Assembly (NCBI RefSeq): GCF_030524025.1
Contig: NZ_JAUNHI010000021.1
Location: forward strand, 1-43,524
Source: Actinomyces sp.
GTDB taxonomy: Bacteria; Actinomycetota; Actinomycetes; Actinomycetales; Actinomycetaceae
DNA length: 43,524 nucleotides
Direction of reading: 5' to 3'
Shown here: positions 22,740 through 31,500 of the stretch, piece by piece
Layout: each line of letters opens with the position of its first letter
Numbering within the stretch: position 1 is the first letter of the stretch
The notes under the pieces: generated by a model
What the model saw: the letters and a program-made list of their open reading frames with translations, nothing else
The model's database searches: none
What the model was told of the DNA's origin: nothing
Program-made: the position numbers and the translations under genes

Positions 22740-23339
22740 ATGAAGCGCACGTCAGCCCGCATCCCCAAGTTCACTCGCTTCGTGACCGCGCCGGCCGCGG
22801 ACCTTTCCGCGGGGGCGCCCTCGTCCACGACGGAGGCCACCACGACGGACGACTCCAAGCCCGCGTGGACGCCCCCTGCGTCGCAGGACGAGCTCAACCG
22901 GATCATCGGCGACCGCCTGGCCCGTGAGCGGGCCAAGTACGGCGACTACAAGGAGCTCAAGAAGAAGGCGGCCGCCTTCGACGAGGCCGCCGAGGCGTCC
23001 AAGAGCGCCGAGGAGCGCGCCGCCGACCGCCTGGCTCAGGCCGAGGCCCGCGCCGCTCAGGCCGAGGCTGCCGCGATGCGCGCCGAGGTCGCCGCCACCA
23101 AGGGGGTGCCGGTCGCGTTCCTCACGGGATCGACCCGCGAGGAGGCCGACAAGGCAGCCGACGCCCTCCTGGCCTGGAGGGACTCCGCTGCCGCCAGCAG
23201 ACAGACCGGGGCGCTGGGACCCGGAGCGCGCCGCGCTCGCGGGAGTGGTTCGACCGAGGGCGTCAAGGGCGGGGGTCTGGCCGCTGGCCGAGCCGCTTTC
23301 CGGGCGCTCAGCGGGAGCCCCAGCCCCAAGAGCGACTGA
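22740..23339 (+). CDS. capsid scaffolding protein
   Basis: This 199-residue protein has a disordered N-terminus, a long Ala/Glu/Lys coiled coil (about 65-125) and the typical scaffold segment GVPVAFLTGSTREEADKAAD (about 122-141). Position between portal/MuF and the capsid gene fits. GAGGAAGA precedes the ATG. It would guide procapsid assembly and leave before DNA packaging. Confidence 0.88.
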   Translation: MKRTSARIPKFTRFVTAPAADLSAGAPSSTTEATTTDDSKPAWTPPASQDELNRIIGDRLARERAKYGDYKELKKKAAAFDEAAEASKSAEERAADRLAQAEARAAQAEAAAMRAEVAATKGVPVAFLTGSTREEADKAADALLAWRDSAAASRQTGALGPGARRARGSGSTEGVKGGGLAAGRAAFRALSGSPSPKSD

Positions 23340-23368
23340 CACACACTCCGACACGAAAGGAATGGGCA

Positions 23369-23749
23369 ATGCCCAAGCTCAAGATCGAGCACTCCTCGCC
23401 TGGGGACCAGCGGTGGCTGGGCTCCCTGCACGGGATCGACAGTGCTCGCACCGTCACGATCGACCCCGCCGACTTCACGGCGCGGGTCGTTGACAAGATC
23501 ATCCCCTCAGGGACCGCGGTCGCCACCAAGGGCAGCAAGGTGGTCCCCTACGTCTCTGGCGGGTCTGGGGGTGAGGAGAAGCTGAGCGGCTTCATCCTGA
23601 CCGACCAGCCTGCCGACGCCGGCAAGCTCGCGGTCCCGGTCGTCGACCGCGTCCGCGTCAAGGTCGCGCTCCTGCCCGACTCGGGCTTCGCGATCCCGGC
23701 GCCCGCCGACGACCTGACCGCCTGCACCTACGTCCCGAGGGAGGGCTGA
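23369..23749 (+). CDS. head decoration protein
   Basis: This 126-residue strand-rich protein directly precedes the major capsid gene, the usual place of the lambda D-like decoration protein. Segments such as IIPSGTAVATKG, GFILTDQPADAGKLAVPVVDR and VALLPDSGF fit that family. AAAGGAATGGG lies before the ATG. Confidence 0.82.
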   Translation: MPKLKIEHSSPGDQRWLGSLHGIDSARTVTIDPADFTARVVDKIIPSGTAVATKGSKVVPYVSGGSGGEEKLSGFILTDQPADAGKLAVPVVDRVRVKVALLPDSGFAIPAPADDLTACTYVPREG

Positions 23750-23752
23750 TCG

Positions 23753-24784
23753 ATGGCACTCTGGACTGACCTGATCGAGCCGGCGGAGCTGACCGGCTAC
23801 GTGCGCGAGGCCTACGAGACGACGGAGCGTGCGAAGGGCTTCCTGGCCACCTTCCTACCCAACCAGGAGGTGCACGACATCGTCGTGAAAACCTACGCCG
23901 GCGACGCCGGCCTGGTCGACGAGGCGTCGTACCGGGCCTTCGACGCCGAGCCTGAGGTGATCTCAGGCGGGCAGGCGCGCAGGATCATCATCGAGCTGCC
24001 GGCCCTCGGGTCGGTCAAGCCGGTGTCCGAGTACTCCCAGCTGCGGGCGCGCAACGCGACCGACGAGGTCCTGCGCGACGTCGTCCTGCGTGAGGCCCTG
24101 CGATCCGTGCAGGGTGTCTCCGACCGCACCGAGCGCATGCGCGGCACGGTCCTGGAGACCGGCAAGGCAACCATCGACCAGGCAAACTTCAAGGTCGAGG
24201 ACGACTTCGGCCGCGACCCGTCGATGACGGTCACGACGTCGGCCGTCTGGTCCGGCACCGGCGCCAAGATTCTGGACGACCTGGTCGCCTGGGCGGACGC
24301 CTACGCCGACCTGAACGGGGATCGGCCGGGCGCCCTGGTGGTCTCCTCCAAGATCGCCCGCGCCATGCGCCAGCACGCCGACTTCCGAGTGCTGTCGGTG
24401 GACGGATCGACCCGGGCGGCGTCGCTCGACGTCGTCAACTCGGTTCTCGAGAGTGAGGGTCTGCCGACCCTCACGATCTACGACCGCCGTACCAGCTCGG
24501 GCGGGAAGAAGGTGCGTGTCCTCTCCGAGGACAGGGTCCTGCTGCTGCCGGCCCCCGTTGACGCCTTCTCCGGGGCCCCGACCCCGCTCGGTGCGACCTG
24601 GTGGGGGCAGACCCTGGCCGCCTCTGAGGCGGACATGGGCATTCCGGACGACGAGCAGCCCGGCATCGTCGCGTCCCTCGACCGCGCCTCACGCACCCCG
24701 CGGACGGTGTCGATCGACGTCGACGCCATCGCACTCCCCGTCCTGGCCAACGCCAACCTCTCGATGTCCGCGAAGGTCCTGTGA
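23753..24784 (+). CDS. major capsid protein
   Basis: This 343-residue protein forms the head shell. It has the features of lambda gpE-like capsids: a helical N-terminus, GQARRIIIELPALGSVKPVSEY, DDLVAWADAYADLNG, and a C-terminal segment that includes LASEADMGIPDDE-like sequence and ends NANLSMSAKVL. GGGAGGG at 23739-23745 precedes ATG23753. Confidence 0.9.
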   Translation: MALWTDLIEPAELTGYVREAYETTERAKGFLATFLPNQEVHDIVVKTYAGDAGLVDEASYRAFDAEPEVISGGQARRIIIELPALGSVKPVSEYSQLRARNATDEVLRDVVLREALRSVQGVSDRTERMRGTVLETGKATIDQANFKVEDDFGRDPSMTVTTSAVWSGTGAKILDDLVAWADAYADLNGDRPGALVVSSKIARAMRQHADFRVLSVDGSTRAASLDVVNSVLESEGLPTLTIYDRRTSSGGKKVRVLSEDRVLLLPAPVDAFSGAPTPLGATWWGQTLAASEADMGIPDDEQPGIVASLDRASRTPRTVSIDVDAIALPVLANANLSMSAKVL

Positions 24785-24785
24785 G

Positions 24786-25130
24786 ATGAAGCGTCTGACC
24801 AGTCACGTGGTCATCCACCGTCCGGCCGGGAGCGTCATGCTCCCGGCCGGGGCGGTCCTGGGTGACGAGGACGCGGCTCTGGTCACCAACCCCGCGGCGT
24901 ACGTCGACGACGGCGTCGTCGGGGACGGGGGCGGTGACGAGTCGGCCGGCGAGGGTGATGCGCCGGGTGAGGTGCCCAGCGAGGCGTGGACCGTGGCTCA
25001 GATTCGCGAGTGGGCGGAGGCCCATGGCGTGGACCTGGGGCGGGCCACGACGAAGGCGGACTTGCTGCTGATCATCGGCGATGAGCTGGCGGCCGAGGGG
25101 GACGCTGGTCGTGGCGCTCACGTCGCTTGA
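24786..25130 (+). CDS. small head-tail joining region protein with SAP/HeH-like motif
   Basis: This 114-residue protein has an N-terminal strand segment (MKRLTSHVVIHRPAGSVMLP), a Gly/Asp/Glu-rich linker, and a C-terminal helix-extended-helix motif (TVAQIREWAEAHGVDLGRAT, then KADLLLIIGDEL; about 72-104). Such motifs are common in the gene after the capsid protein. Function unknown. Confidence 0.7.
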   Translation: MKRLTSHVVIHRPAGSVMLPAGAVLGDEDAALVTNPAAYVDDGVVGDGGGDESAGEGDAPGEVPSEAWTVAQIREWAEAHGVDLGRATTKADLLLIIGDELAAEGDAGRGAHVA

Positions 25131-25503
25131 GGCGGTGCGGGGGGCGTGGCTGCTCGACCCTGAGGACCTGCCTGAGGACAGTGTCCTGCAGGGGCTGATC
25201 GGCCGTGCTGAGCGGCTCCTGCGGGGCCTGTCACCGTCCCTGGGGGACCGTGCGGCTCGTGACCCGGACCTCGCTGACCGGGTGCAGGACGTCGTCGTCG
25301 CGATGGTCCTGCGGGTGGTGTCCAATCCCGAGGGGGTCCGGTCGACGTCGGAGACCACTGGGCCTTTGACGACGTCGGTCACCTACGGCGGGGCTGACCC
25401 CGGGCAGCTCTTCGTGACGGACACGGAGAAGGACCTCCTCGGCATCCGCCGGGGGCGCCGCCGGCAGGCGGCTTTCTCCGTGAGCATGCGCCCGAGGAGG
25501 TGA
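25111..25503 (+). CDS. head-tail connector protein
   Basis: This 130-residue helical protein (GTG25111, GAGGGGG upstream at 25095-25101) has the pattern of small adaptor proteins beneath the portal: LLDPEDLPEDSVLQGLIGRA, LADRVQDVVVAMVLRVV, and a C-terminal segment LGIRRGRRRQAAFSVSM. The gene order supports the role. Confidence 0.75.
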   Translation: MALTSLEAVRGAWLLDPEDLPEDSVLQGLIGRAERLLRGLSPSLGDRAARDPDLADRVQDVVVAMVLRVVSNPEGVRSTSETTGPLTTSVTYGGADPGQLFVTDTEKDLLGIRRGRRRQAAFSVSMRPRR

Positions 25504-25507
25504 CGGG

Positions 25508-25867
25508 ATGTCCCCGCCTGGGCGGTGGCCGCGTCATCGCAGCCACAGGGAGTGGCGGACGCCGGTCACGGTGACGGGGCCGGTGCACCGGGACGCGGAC
25601 GGTCTGCTGGTGCCGACCTCGGGGCCGGTGACGGTCGAGGACTGTCATGTCGTGCCGGGGTCGAGCGCGGCCCTGGGGATGACGACCGCGGTGACGTCGG
25701 AGGCGCCGTCGGACACAGCGGTGCTGTACGCCCCGCCGGGGGCTCCTGTCAGGCACCGGGACATCGTCGAGGTGCCGGACACGCACCCGCTGGCGGGCGC
25801 GTGGATGGTCGAGGAGACGCCGGCGGCCTGGCCGATGGGCCTGGTCGCCGCCTTGTCGAGGAGGTGA
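25508..25867 (+). CDS. head-tail stopper-like protein
   Basis: This 119-residue strand-rich protein with GAGGAGG upstream lies between the adaptor and the gp10-like gene, the usual position of the head-completion stopper. VTVEDCHVVPGSS and DIVEVPDTHPLAGAWMVEE are features of these proteins. Assignment rests mainly on synteny. Confidence 0.65.
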   Translation: MSPPGRWPRHRSHREWRTPVTVTGPVHRDADGLLVPTSGPVTVEDCHVVPGSSAALGMTTAVTSEAPSDTAVLYAPPGAPVRHRDIVEVPDTHPLAGAWMVEETPAAWPMGLVAALSRR

Positions 25868-25870
25868 CCG

Positions 25871-26254
25871 GTGACGGTCCGTGTGCAGATTGATCGGGCT
25901 GGGGTAGAGGCGCTGATGGTGTCTCAGCCGATGCAGGCGGCGATGCTGGCCGCTGGCCAGGACGTGGCTGCTGAGGCGGCGCGCAGGTCACCGCGGCGCA
26001 CCGGCCAGCTGGCGTCCTCGTTCTCCGTGGAGTCGACGGTGGCGACGGTCGTCGCTCGTGGCCGGGCGTCCCGGAGGGCGTCTGGTCGGGTGACAACGGA
26101 CGCGCCGCACGCGGCGGCGACCGAGTTCGGGCACATGTCCGGGAAGGCCACTGGCGCGGGGGGTGTCCGCAGTGCTGTGCCTGGGGCGCACGTCCTGGGT
26201 GAGCTGGCGGCGACGAAGGCGGCTCGGGCCGCTCGAGGGGGGCGGCGCCGGTGA
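25871..26254 (+). CDS. HK97 gp10-like tail-joining protein
   Basis: This 127-residue protein (GTG start after GAGGAGG) shows the family signature around AARRSPRRTGQLASSFSVES (about 35-55), then HAAATEFGH and a basic C-terminus. It sits between the stopper and tail terminator. Confidence 0.78.
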   Translation: MTVRVQIDRAGVEALMVSQPMQAAMLAAGQDVAAEAARRSPRRTGQLASSFSVESTVATVVARGRASRRASGRVTTDAPHAAATEFGHMSGKATGAGGVRSAVPGAHVLGELAATKAARAARGGRRR

Positions 26255-26643
26255 GCAGGTGGCTTGACCCTGTCGAGGCGGTCCGTGAGGCCGTGACCGA
26301 GGCGACGGGGGTACCTACAACGCGCGTCCTCGACCCCAGTTTCACGTCGGGGCCGATGCCTCTGGTGCATGTGTCCCTGGTGTCGTCCGCCCTGGGTGAC
26401 ATCGACCGGACGTCGACCGTGGCGGTCGACGTGTACGCGGTGACGCCGTCGGCACGGGGTGAGGCGGGCGCGCAGGCGCTGGCTGAGCTGCTGGTCGACG
26501 CCGTCGACGACAAGCCGCTCGCGTCGTCGGAGGGGTATGTCGACGCCGTGACGGTGACGCAGGTGGGCGGCGTGCGCCCCTATTTCGAGACGGTCGAGGT
26601 CGTGCCTGTCACCCTCGACATCACATATCGACCTCGACACTGA
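26251..26643 (+). CDS. tail terminator protein
   Basis: This 130-residue protein has an N-terminal helix (WLDPVEAVREAVTEATGVP), strands PLVHVSLVSSALG and TVAVDVYAVT, a helix ALAELLVDAVDD and a C-terminal strand ending VTLDITYRPRH, the layout of lambda gpU-like terminators. It immediately precedes the major tail protein. Confidence 0.78.
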   Translation: MSRWLDPVEAVREAVTEATGVPTTRVLDPSFTSGPMPLVHVSLVSSALGDIDRTSTVAVDVYAVTPSARGEAGAQALAELLVDAVDDKPLASSEGYVDAVTVTQVGGVRPYFETVEVVPVTLDITYRPRH

Positions 26644-26659
26644 ACGAAAGGACAAAAGA

Positions 26660-27328
26660 ATGGCTGCGACGACTATTGAGGCGCAGAAGAAGAAGCACAA
26701 CAAGGATGTCAACATCCGGAAGGGCCTGAACGTCATTGTGTTCATGGCGCCCCGGACGGTGGACCTCCCCACGGCGATCACGGAGGGTGCCGGTCAGCTG
26801 ACCGAGTTGCCGGCCGGCTGGTGGCCGGTGGGGATGATGACCAAGGATGGCTTCACGGTCTCGACGGACGTCTCGATCGAGGAGGTCGAGGCTCTGGGCT
26901 ACCTGGAGGCGGTCCGCACCGACATCGTGAAGGCCCCCCGCACGATCAAGTTCACGGTCCTGGAGCCTTTCAGGAAGAACCTCCAGGAGCTCGTCTACGG
27001 GGTAGACCTGTCGGCCCTGAAGGCGGACAAGACGACCGCGGAGGTCGTTTTCGATGAGGCGCCCCTGCCGGCGATCGAGGAGCTCCGCCTCATCGCGGTC
27101 ATGGCCGACGGGCCGGCCGATGACGAGTGGATCGTCGGCCGCGGTTTCCCGCGCGTGAAGCTCTCCACGATCCCCGAGGAGGCGTGGAAGCCCGACGAGG
27201 CCGTGAAATTCGACCTGGAGCTGTCTGTTTTCACGGACAACGAGGTCGGCACGCCGTGCAGGCACTACCTCGGTGGCACGGCCGCGGGCCGGCACCTGGA
27301 CGCCATCGGCTTCACGCGCGCCGAGTGA
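26660..27328 (+). CDS. major tail protein
   Basis: This 222-residue tail tube protein begins with a typical lysine-rich lead (EAQKKKHNKDVNIRKGLNVIVFMAP) and contains VSTDVSIEEVEALGYLEAVRTD and VKFDLELSVFTDNEVG. AAAGGAC lies upstream. A strong hairpin follows, usual for highly expressed tail tube genes. Confidence 0.88.
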   Translation: MAATTIEAQKKKHNKDVNIRKGLNVIVFMAPRTVDLPTAITEGAGQLTELPAGWWPVGMMTKDGFTVSTDVSIEEVEALGYLEAVRTDIVKAPRTIKFTVLEPFRKNLQELVYGVDLSALKADKTTAEVVFDEAPLPAIEELRLIAVMADGPADDEWIVGRGFPRVKLSTIPEEAWKPDEAVKFDLELSVFTDNEVGTPCRHYLGGTAAGRHLDAIGFTRAE

Positions 27329-27334
27329 TGACGT

Positions 27335-27371
27335 CGCCCTGGCAGCGGATGGTCTCCCCGCTGCCAGGGCG
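27335..27371 (+). terminator. 14-base perfect hairpin after the major tail protein
   Basis: 27335-27348 pairs exactly with 27358-27371 around a 9-base loop. It lies just after the major tail stop. It probably lowers expression of downstream tail genes or protects the upstream mRNA. Confidence 0.75.
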
Positions 27372-27431
27372 GCACCCACCCATGGGAGACCGCACAGAGA
27401 CCACGAACACATCGCGATGAGAGGACCAGAC

Positions 27432-27644
27432 ATGACCCGATTCACCAAGACGATCAGGGACGCCACTGGCATGGAGGTGACCCTGGAGCGGGTCACCGAC
27501 GCTCCCGCGGAGATCGCCACCCTGCGCGTCTCCGGGTGGGAGGAGGCCACGGAGGCGTCCCCTGCCGTCAAGGCCGACGTCGACAAGACGCCGGCCCCGA
27601 AGCCGGCCGCCAAGCCCGCCCCGAAGCCCGCCGCTGAGGCGTGA
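27432..27644 (+). CDS. small protein with Lys/Pro/Ala-rich tail (70 aa)
   Basis: The first 45 residues (MTRFTKTIRDATGMEVTLER...) form a compact strand pattern; the rest is a repetitive PAPKPAAKPAPKPAA tail. GAGAGGACC precedes ATG27432; ATG27417 is an alternative. Position between tail tube and chaperone suggests a tail-assembly accessory. Function unknown. Confidence 0.65.
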   Translation: MTRFTKTIRDATGMEVTLERVTDAPAEIATLRVSGWEEATEASPAVKADVDKTPAPKPAAKPAPKPAAEA

Positions 27645-27676
27645 CCAACCACCAACTGACGACTCAGGAGACCACT

Positions 27677-28015
27677 ATGAGCGATGTCAAGCCCACCCTG
27701 ACCCTGGCCGCCCTCGAGAAGATGGACGCGGCGGCCGCCCCGGAGCCGTTCACCTTCGGGATCGGCTCCCGGCGGATCAGCTTCCCGGACCCCATGGAGA
27801 TGCGCGTCGAGGACCTCGAGGCCTTCGCCGCGGACCTGGAGTCCACGCAGTCCCTTTCTGGCATCTTCCGCCGGTGGCTGGACGCGGACGACGCCGAGGC
27901 CCTGCTCGAGAACCTCACCGCCCGCCAGGCCAGTGCACTCCTCAAGACGGTCCAGGAGCACTACGGGTCCTTCCTGGGTGACCAGGGGGAAGGCGGCGCC
28001 TCTGCGACTGCCTGA
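27677..28015 (+). CDS. tail assembly chaperone (G-like)
   Basis: This 112-residue protein (ATG27677, CAGGAG at 27665-27670; the frame is open to GTG27641) has segments FTFGIGSRRISFPDPMEMRV and LSGIFRRWLDADDAEALLENL of the kind seen in chaperones before tape measure genes. It probably helps to fold and load the tape measure. It ends at 28015 unless ribosomes shift -1. Confidence 0.82.
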   Translation: MSDVKPTLTLAALEKMDAAAAPEPFTFGIGSRRISFPDPMEMRVEDLEAFAADLESTQSLSGIFRRWLDADDAEALLENLTARQASALLKTVQEHYGSFLGDQGEGGASATA

Positions 28016-28443
28016 CACGGCACGAGAGGCAGGTCACCCAGGACCTCGCAGACCGGGGGTGGGACGCCCCCGCCCTGTTCCGGCAGCGGCGGTGGACGTT
28101 CCTCCTGGCGCTCATCGATGGGCTGCCGGCGTCCTCACGGACGGTCTCGGCGATCCTCAACGACTCGGATCGGTCCCGGGTCGAGGCGCTCGCTGAGGCG
28201 GTCATCGCCTCTGAGGACGCCGAGGACGACGAGGCGGAGGTGGGTGGGTCGCTGGTCGGGCAGACGCCCGTCGTGGTGGTCCTCCAGGACATCTTCGACC
28301 TCATCGTCTCCGCCCTCGGTGGCGACGAGCGCTACCCGCGGCCCGTCACGGCGGTAGCCGCCGAGGTTGAGCGGGTCCGTGAGGAGCGCACGCTCGCCGC
28401 GGCCCACGATGTCATCGCCGCGATGACGCCGTGGGCCATGTGA
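27677..28443 (+). CDS. tail assembly chaperone G-T fusion, made by -1 frameshift
   Basis: Sliding back one base at GGGGGAA (27985-27991) joins the G frame to a downstream frame that reads through LTRHERQVTQDLADRGWDAP, FRQRRWTFLLALIDGLP and HDVIAAMTPWAM to a stop at 28443, about 255 residues. The T part has no start of its own in a suitable place. This matches the conserved lambda-type G/GT arrangement directly before the tape measure gene. Confidence 0.82.
27985..27991 (+). promoter_or_regulatory. slippery heptamer for -1 frameshift (G GGG GAA)
   Basis: In the G frame the codons are CAG-GGG-GAA. A -1 slip gives GGG-GGA and opens the T frame. It lies 24-30 bases upstream of the G stop, as expected. 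Confidence 0.8.
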
Positions 28444-28502
28444 CACACGACGGATAGGCCCCGGTCGTGGGGCACCAGCACACGGGAGGGTGGTGGTGCC
28501 CC

Positions 28503-31500
28503 ATGGCCGGGGCTTTCAAGGCTGGCACCGTCTTCGTTGACGTAGTCCCTTCCATGAAGGGGTTCTTCAAGGCGGTCACGGACGACGTCAAGGGGTCAAT
28601 GCCGGCCGCCGGGGCGGACGCCGGCCGCAGCTTCGCGGCCGGCTTCACGCGCGCCGCCCGCTCGGCAGGCCAGGACGTCGCCGCCGCGGTCGCTGACCCG
28701 CTGGGCAAGTCGACCGCCCGCCTCGAGGCCGAGGCCCGCGCCGCCGGGAAGGCACTCGCCGCCGCGCAGGACGAGGTCGTGGCCGCCGCGGGCCGCCTGG
28801 AGGCCGCCCGCAAGGAGGAGGAGACGGCCGCGAAGGCCGCCGCCTCCGCTGAGGAGACGCTCAACCGCGCCCGCCAGAGCTCCGCCACGTCCGCCGCCGA
28901 CGTCGCCCGCGCTGAGGCCGCCCACAAGGCCGCCGTCGAGCGCTCCACCAAGGCCAACCAGGCCGCCGACGACGCCGCCGCGCAGCACTCCCGAGCCCTC
29001 GGCACGCTCGAGGAGGCCAGCCGGGGCGCCGACACGGCCGTCACCGAGCTGGCCCGCGCCACCGGCCGCTCCAAGCGCGAGATCGCCCAGGCCGACCCCG
29101 CCCTCGACGACCTCGCCCGCAGCCTCGACAAGGCCGAGCGCGAGGCCAAGGAAGCCGACACCGCCCTGACCGGCACCGGCCGGGGCGCATCCGCCATGTC
29201 CGGCATGGTTCGCTCCGCCGTCGGCCCGCTCCTCGCCATGGCGGCCGCCGTCGGAATCGGCGGCTTCGCGTCCGAGGCGATCACCGCCTCAGACGCCACC
29301 GATAAGTTCGTCTCCACGTTGCAGTTCGCGGGCCTCGACGGCGCGACCATCGAGCGCCTCACAGAGTCCGCGAAGGCGTACGCCGACGCCACCGTCTACG
29401 ACCTCGCCGACATCCAGAGCATCACGAGCCAGCTCGCCGCAAACGGCGTGGACGGCTTCGACCAGCTCGCCGAGGCCGCCGGAAACCTCAACGCCGTAGC
29501 CGGCGGGTCCGCCGAGACCTTCTCCTCCGTCGGGATGGTCCTCACCCAGACCGCCGGCCAGGGCAAGCTCACCACCGAGAACTGGAACCAGCTCAGCGAC
29601 GCGATCCCCGGCGCCTCAGGCAAGCTCCAGCAGGCCCTCCTCGAGGCCGGCGCCTACACCGGAAACTTCCGCGAGGCCCTCGAAAAGGGCGAGATCACCG
29701 CCGAGGAGTTCAACGCCGCCGTCCTCCGCCTCGGCTCCGACGAGACCGCCGTAGCCGCAGCACGCTCCACGAAGACCATCGAGGGCGCCGCCGGAAACCT
29801 CCAGGCCACCCTCGTATCCGGCTTCAAGGAGTTCATCGACTGGGTCAAGCCCGCCGTCACCACCGCAATGGGTGAGGTCGCAACAGGCTTCGAGAACGCG
29901 TTCACCTGGATCAAGCAGCACAAGCAGGAAATCCTCGCGCTCGCGGGTGGCGTGACTGTGGCGGTTGCGGCGTATACGGGTTTCTCGATCCTCACGAAGG
30001 TGAAGGCGTGGATTCAGGCGACCACGCTTGCGCAGCATGGGCTGAATGCTGCGATGAAGGCGAATATCGTTGGTATTGTCATCACGGCTATTGCGGCCCT
30101 GGTGACGGGGTTGATCCTGCTTTACCAGCGTAATGAGGACTTCCGGTTGAAGGTCCAGGAGATGGGCCGTGCAGTGAAGGCGGTCTGGGAGGACACGATC
30201 CAGCCGGCGATCGCGACGGTGTGGGGGTGGATTTCCGGGACGCTCATGCCGGGCATCCAGGGGATCATTGACATTCTCTTCAAGGGTGACTTCACCGGGC
30301 CGATCTTCGGCTTGGAGGAGGACTCGACGTTCGTCGACATCCTCTTCAGGGTCCGTGATGCCGCGATTGCGGTATGGGACTGGGTCGTGAACGTGCTCGC
30401 GCCGGGCGTGTCGAGTGCGTGGTCCAACGTGATCTGGCCGGCCGTGCAGACGGTGGCTACGGCGATCCATGACGCCTGGGTGAACGTCATCTGGCCGGCG
30501 CTGTCGGCGCTGTGGTCGTGGGTGACGGTGACGCTGGCGCCCGCTCTGTCGGCCTTCTGGACGGGAACCGTCCAGCCCGTGTGGGCCGCGATCTCGGCGG
30601 CGGTGTCGGAGGCCTGGAACAGCTACATCCTCCCGGCGCTGTCGGCGCTGTGGTCGTGGGTGACGGTGACGCTGGCGCCCGCTCTGTCGGCCTTCTGGAC
30701 GGGAACGGTCCAGCCCGTGTGGACGGCGATCGCAGGATTCATCCAGTCCGCGTGGGTGAACATCATCGGCCCGGCGCTGTCGGCGCTGTGGTCGTTCATC
30801 ACGGGCGTCCTGGTGCCGATATTCCTGTTCCTGTGGAGGAATGTCGTCCAGCCCGCGTTCCAGGGTATCGGGGCGATCGTATCGTTCGCCTGGAACTTCG
30901 TCATCAAGCCGGTCCTCGAGGGCTGGAAGTGGATGTTCCAGAACGTCATCGGCCCGGTGATTACGTGGCTGTGGCGTAATGTCGTCCAGCCCGCGTTCCA
31001 GGGCATTTCGACGACGATATCCACGGTGATCAATTTCCTGTCGGACACGGTCTTCCCGAAGATCAAGTCGGCGATTGACAACGCGAAGAACGGATTTGAC
31101 AACTTCCGTGACGGCGTGAAGGCTGCCATGGATAAGGTCAAGGAATACGCGGCGAAGCCGGTCAACTTCGTCATTAATACCGTATATAAAGACGGTATTA
31201 AGAAGGCGTTTGACACGATCGCGGAGAAGGTCGGCCTCTCTTTGAGGCTGCCTGACGTGAAGGCGATCGCCGGGTACGCGTCCGGCGGCCAGTGGCAGAC
31301 GATGACACCGGGATACACCCCGGGCAGGGATGTGTATCACTTCTATTCGCCGGATGGTGGTGGTGCGCTGAAGCTGTCGGGCGGTGAGGGGATCATCCGT
31401 CCGGACGCGCTGCGCGCCCTCGGTGGCAAGCCTTGGCTGGATCGCGTCAACGCGTGGCGCGGGCGGGGCCTGGCGAACATCGGTGACCTCGGTCGCAGGC

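Noticed and set aside
28467-28502. GTG28467 as start of the tape measure gene
   Set aside because: It adds MGHQHTGGWWCP before the conserved MAGAFKAGTVFVDVVPS start; ATG28503 is preferred.
29616-31340. Long minus-strand frame opposite the tape measure gene
   Set aside because: Same GC effect; the sequence is Arg/His-rich and mirrors the tape measure repeats.
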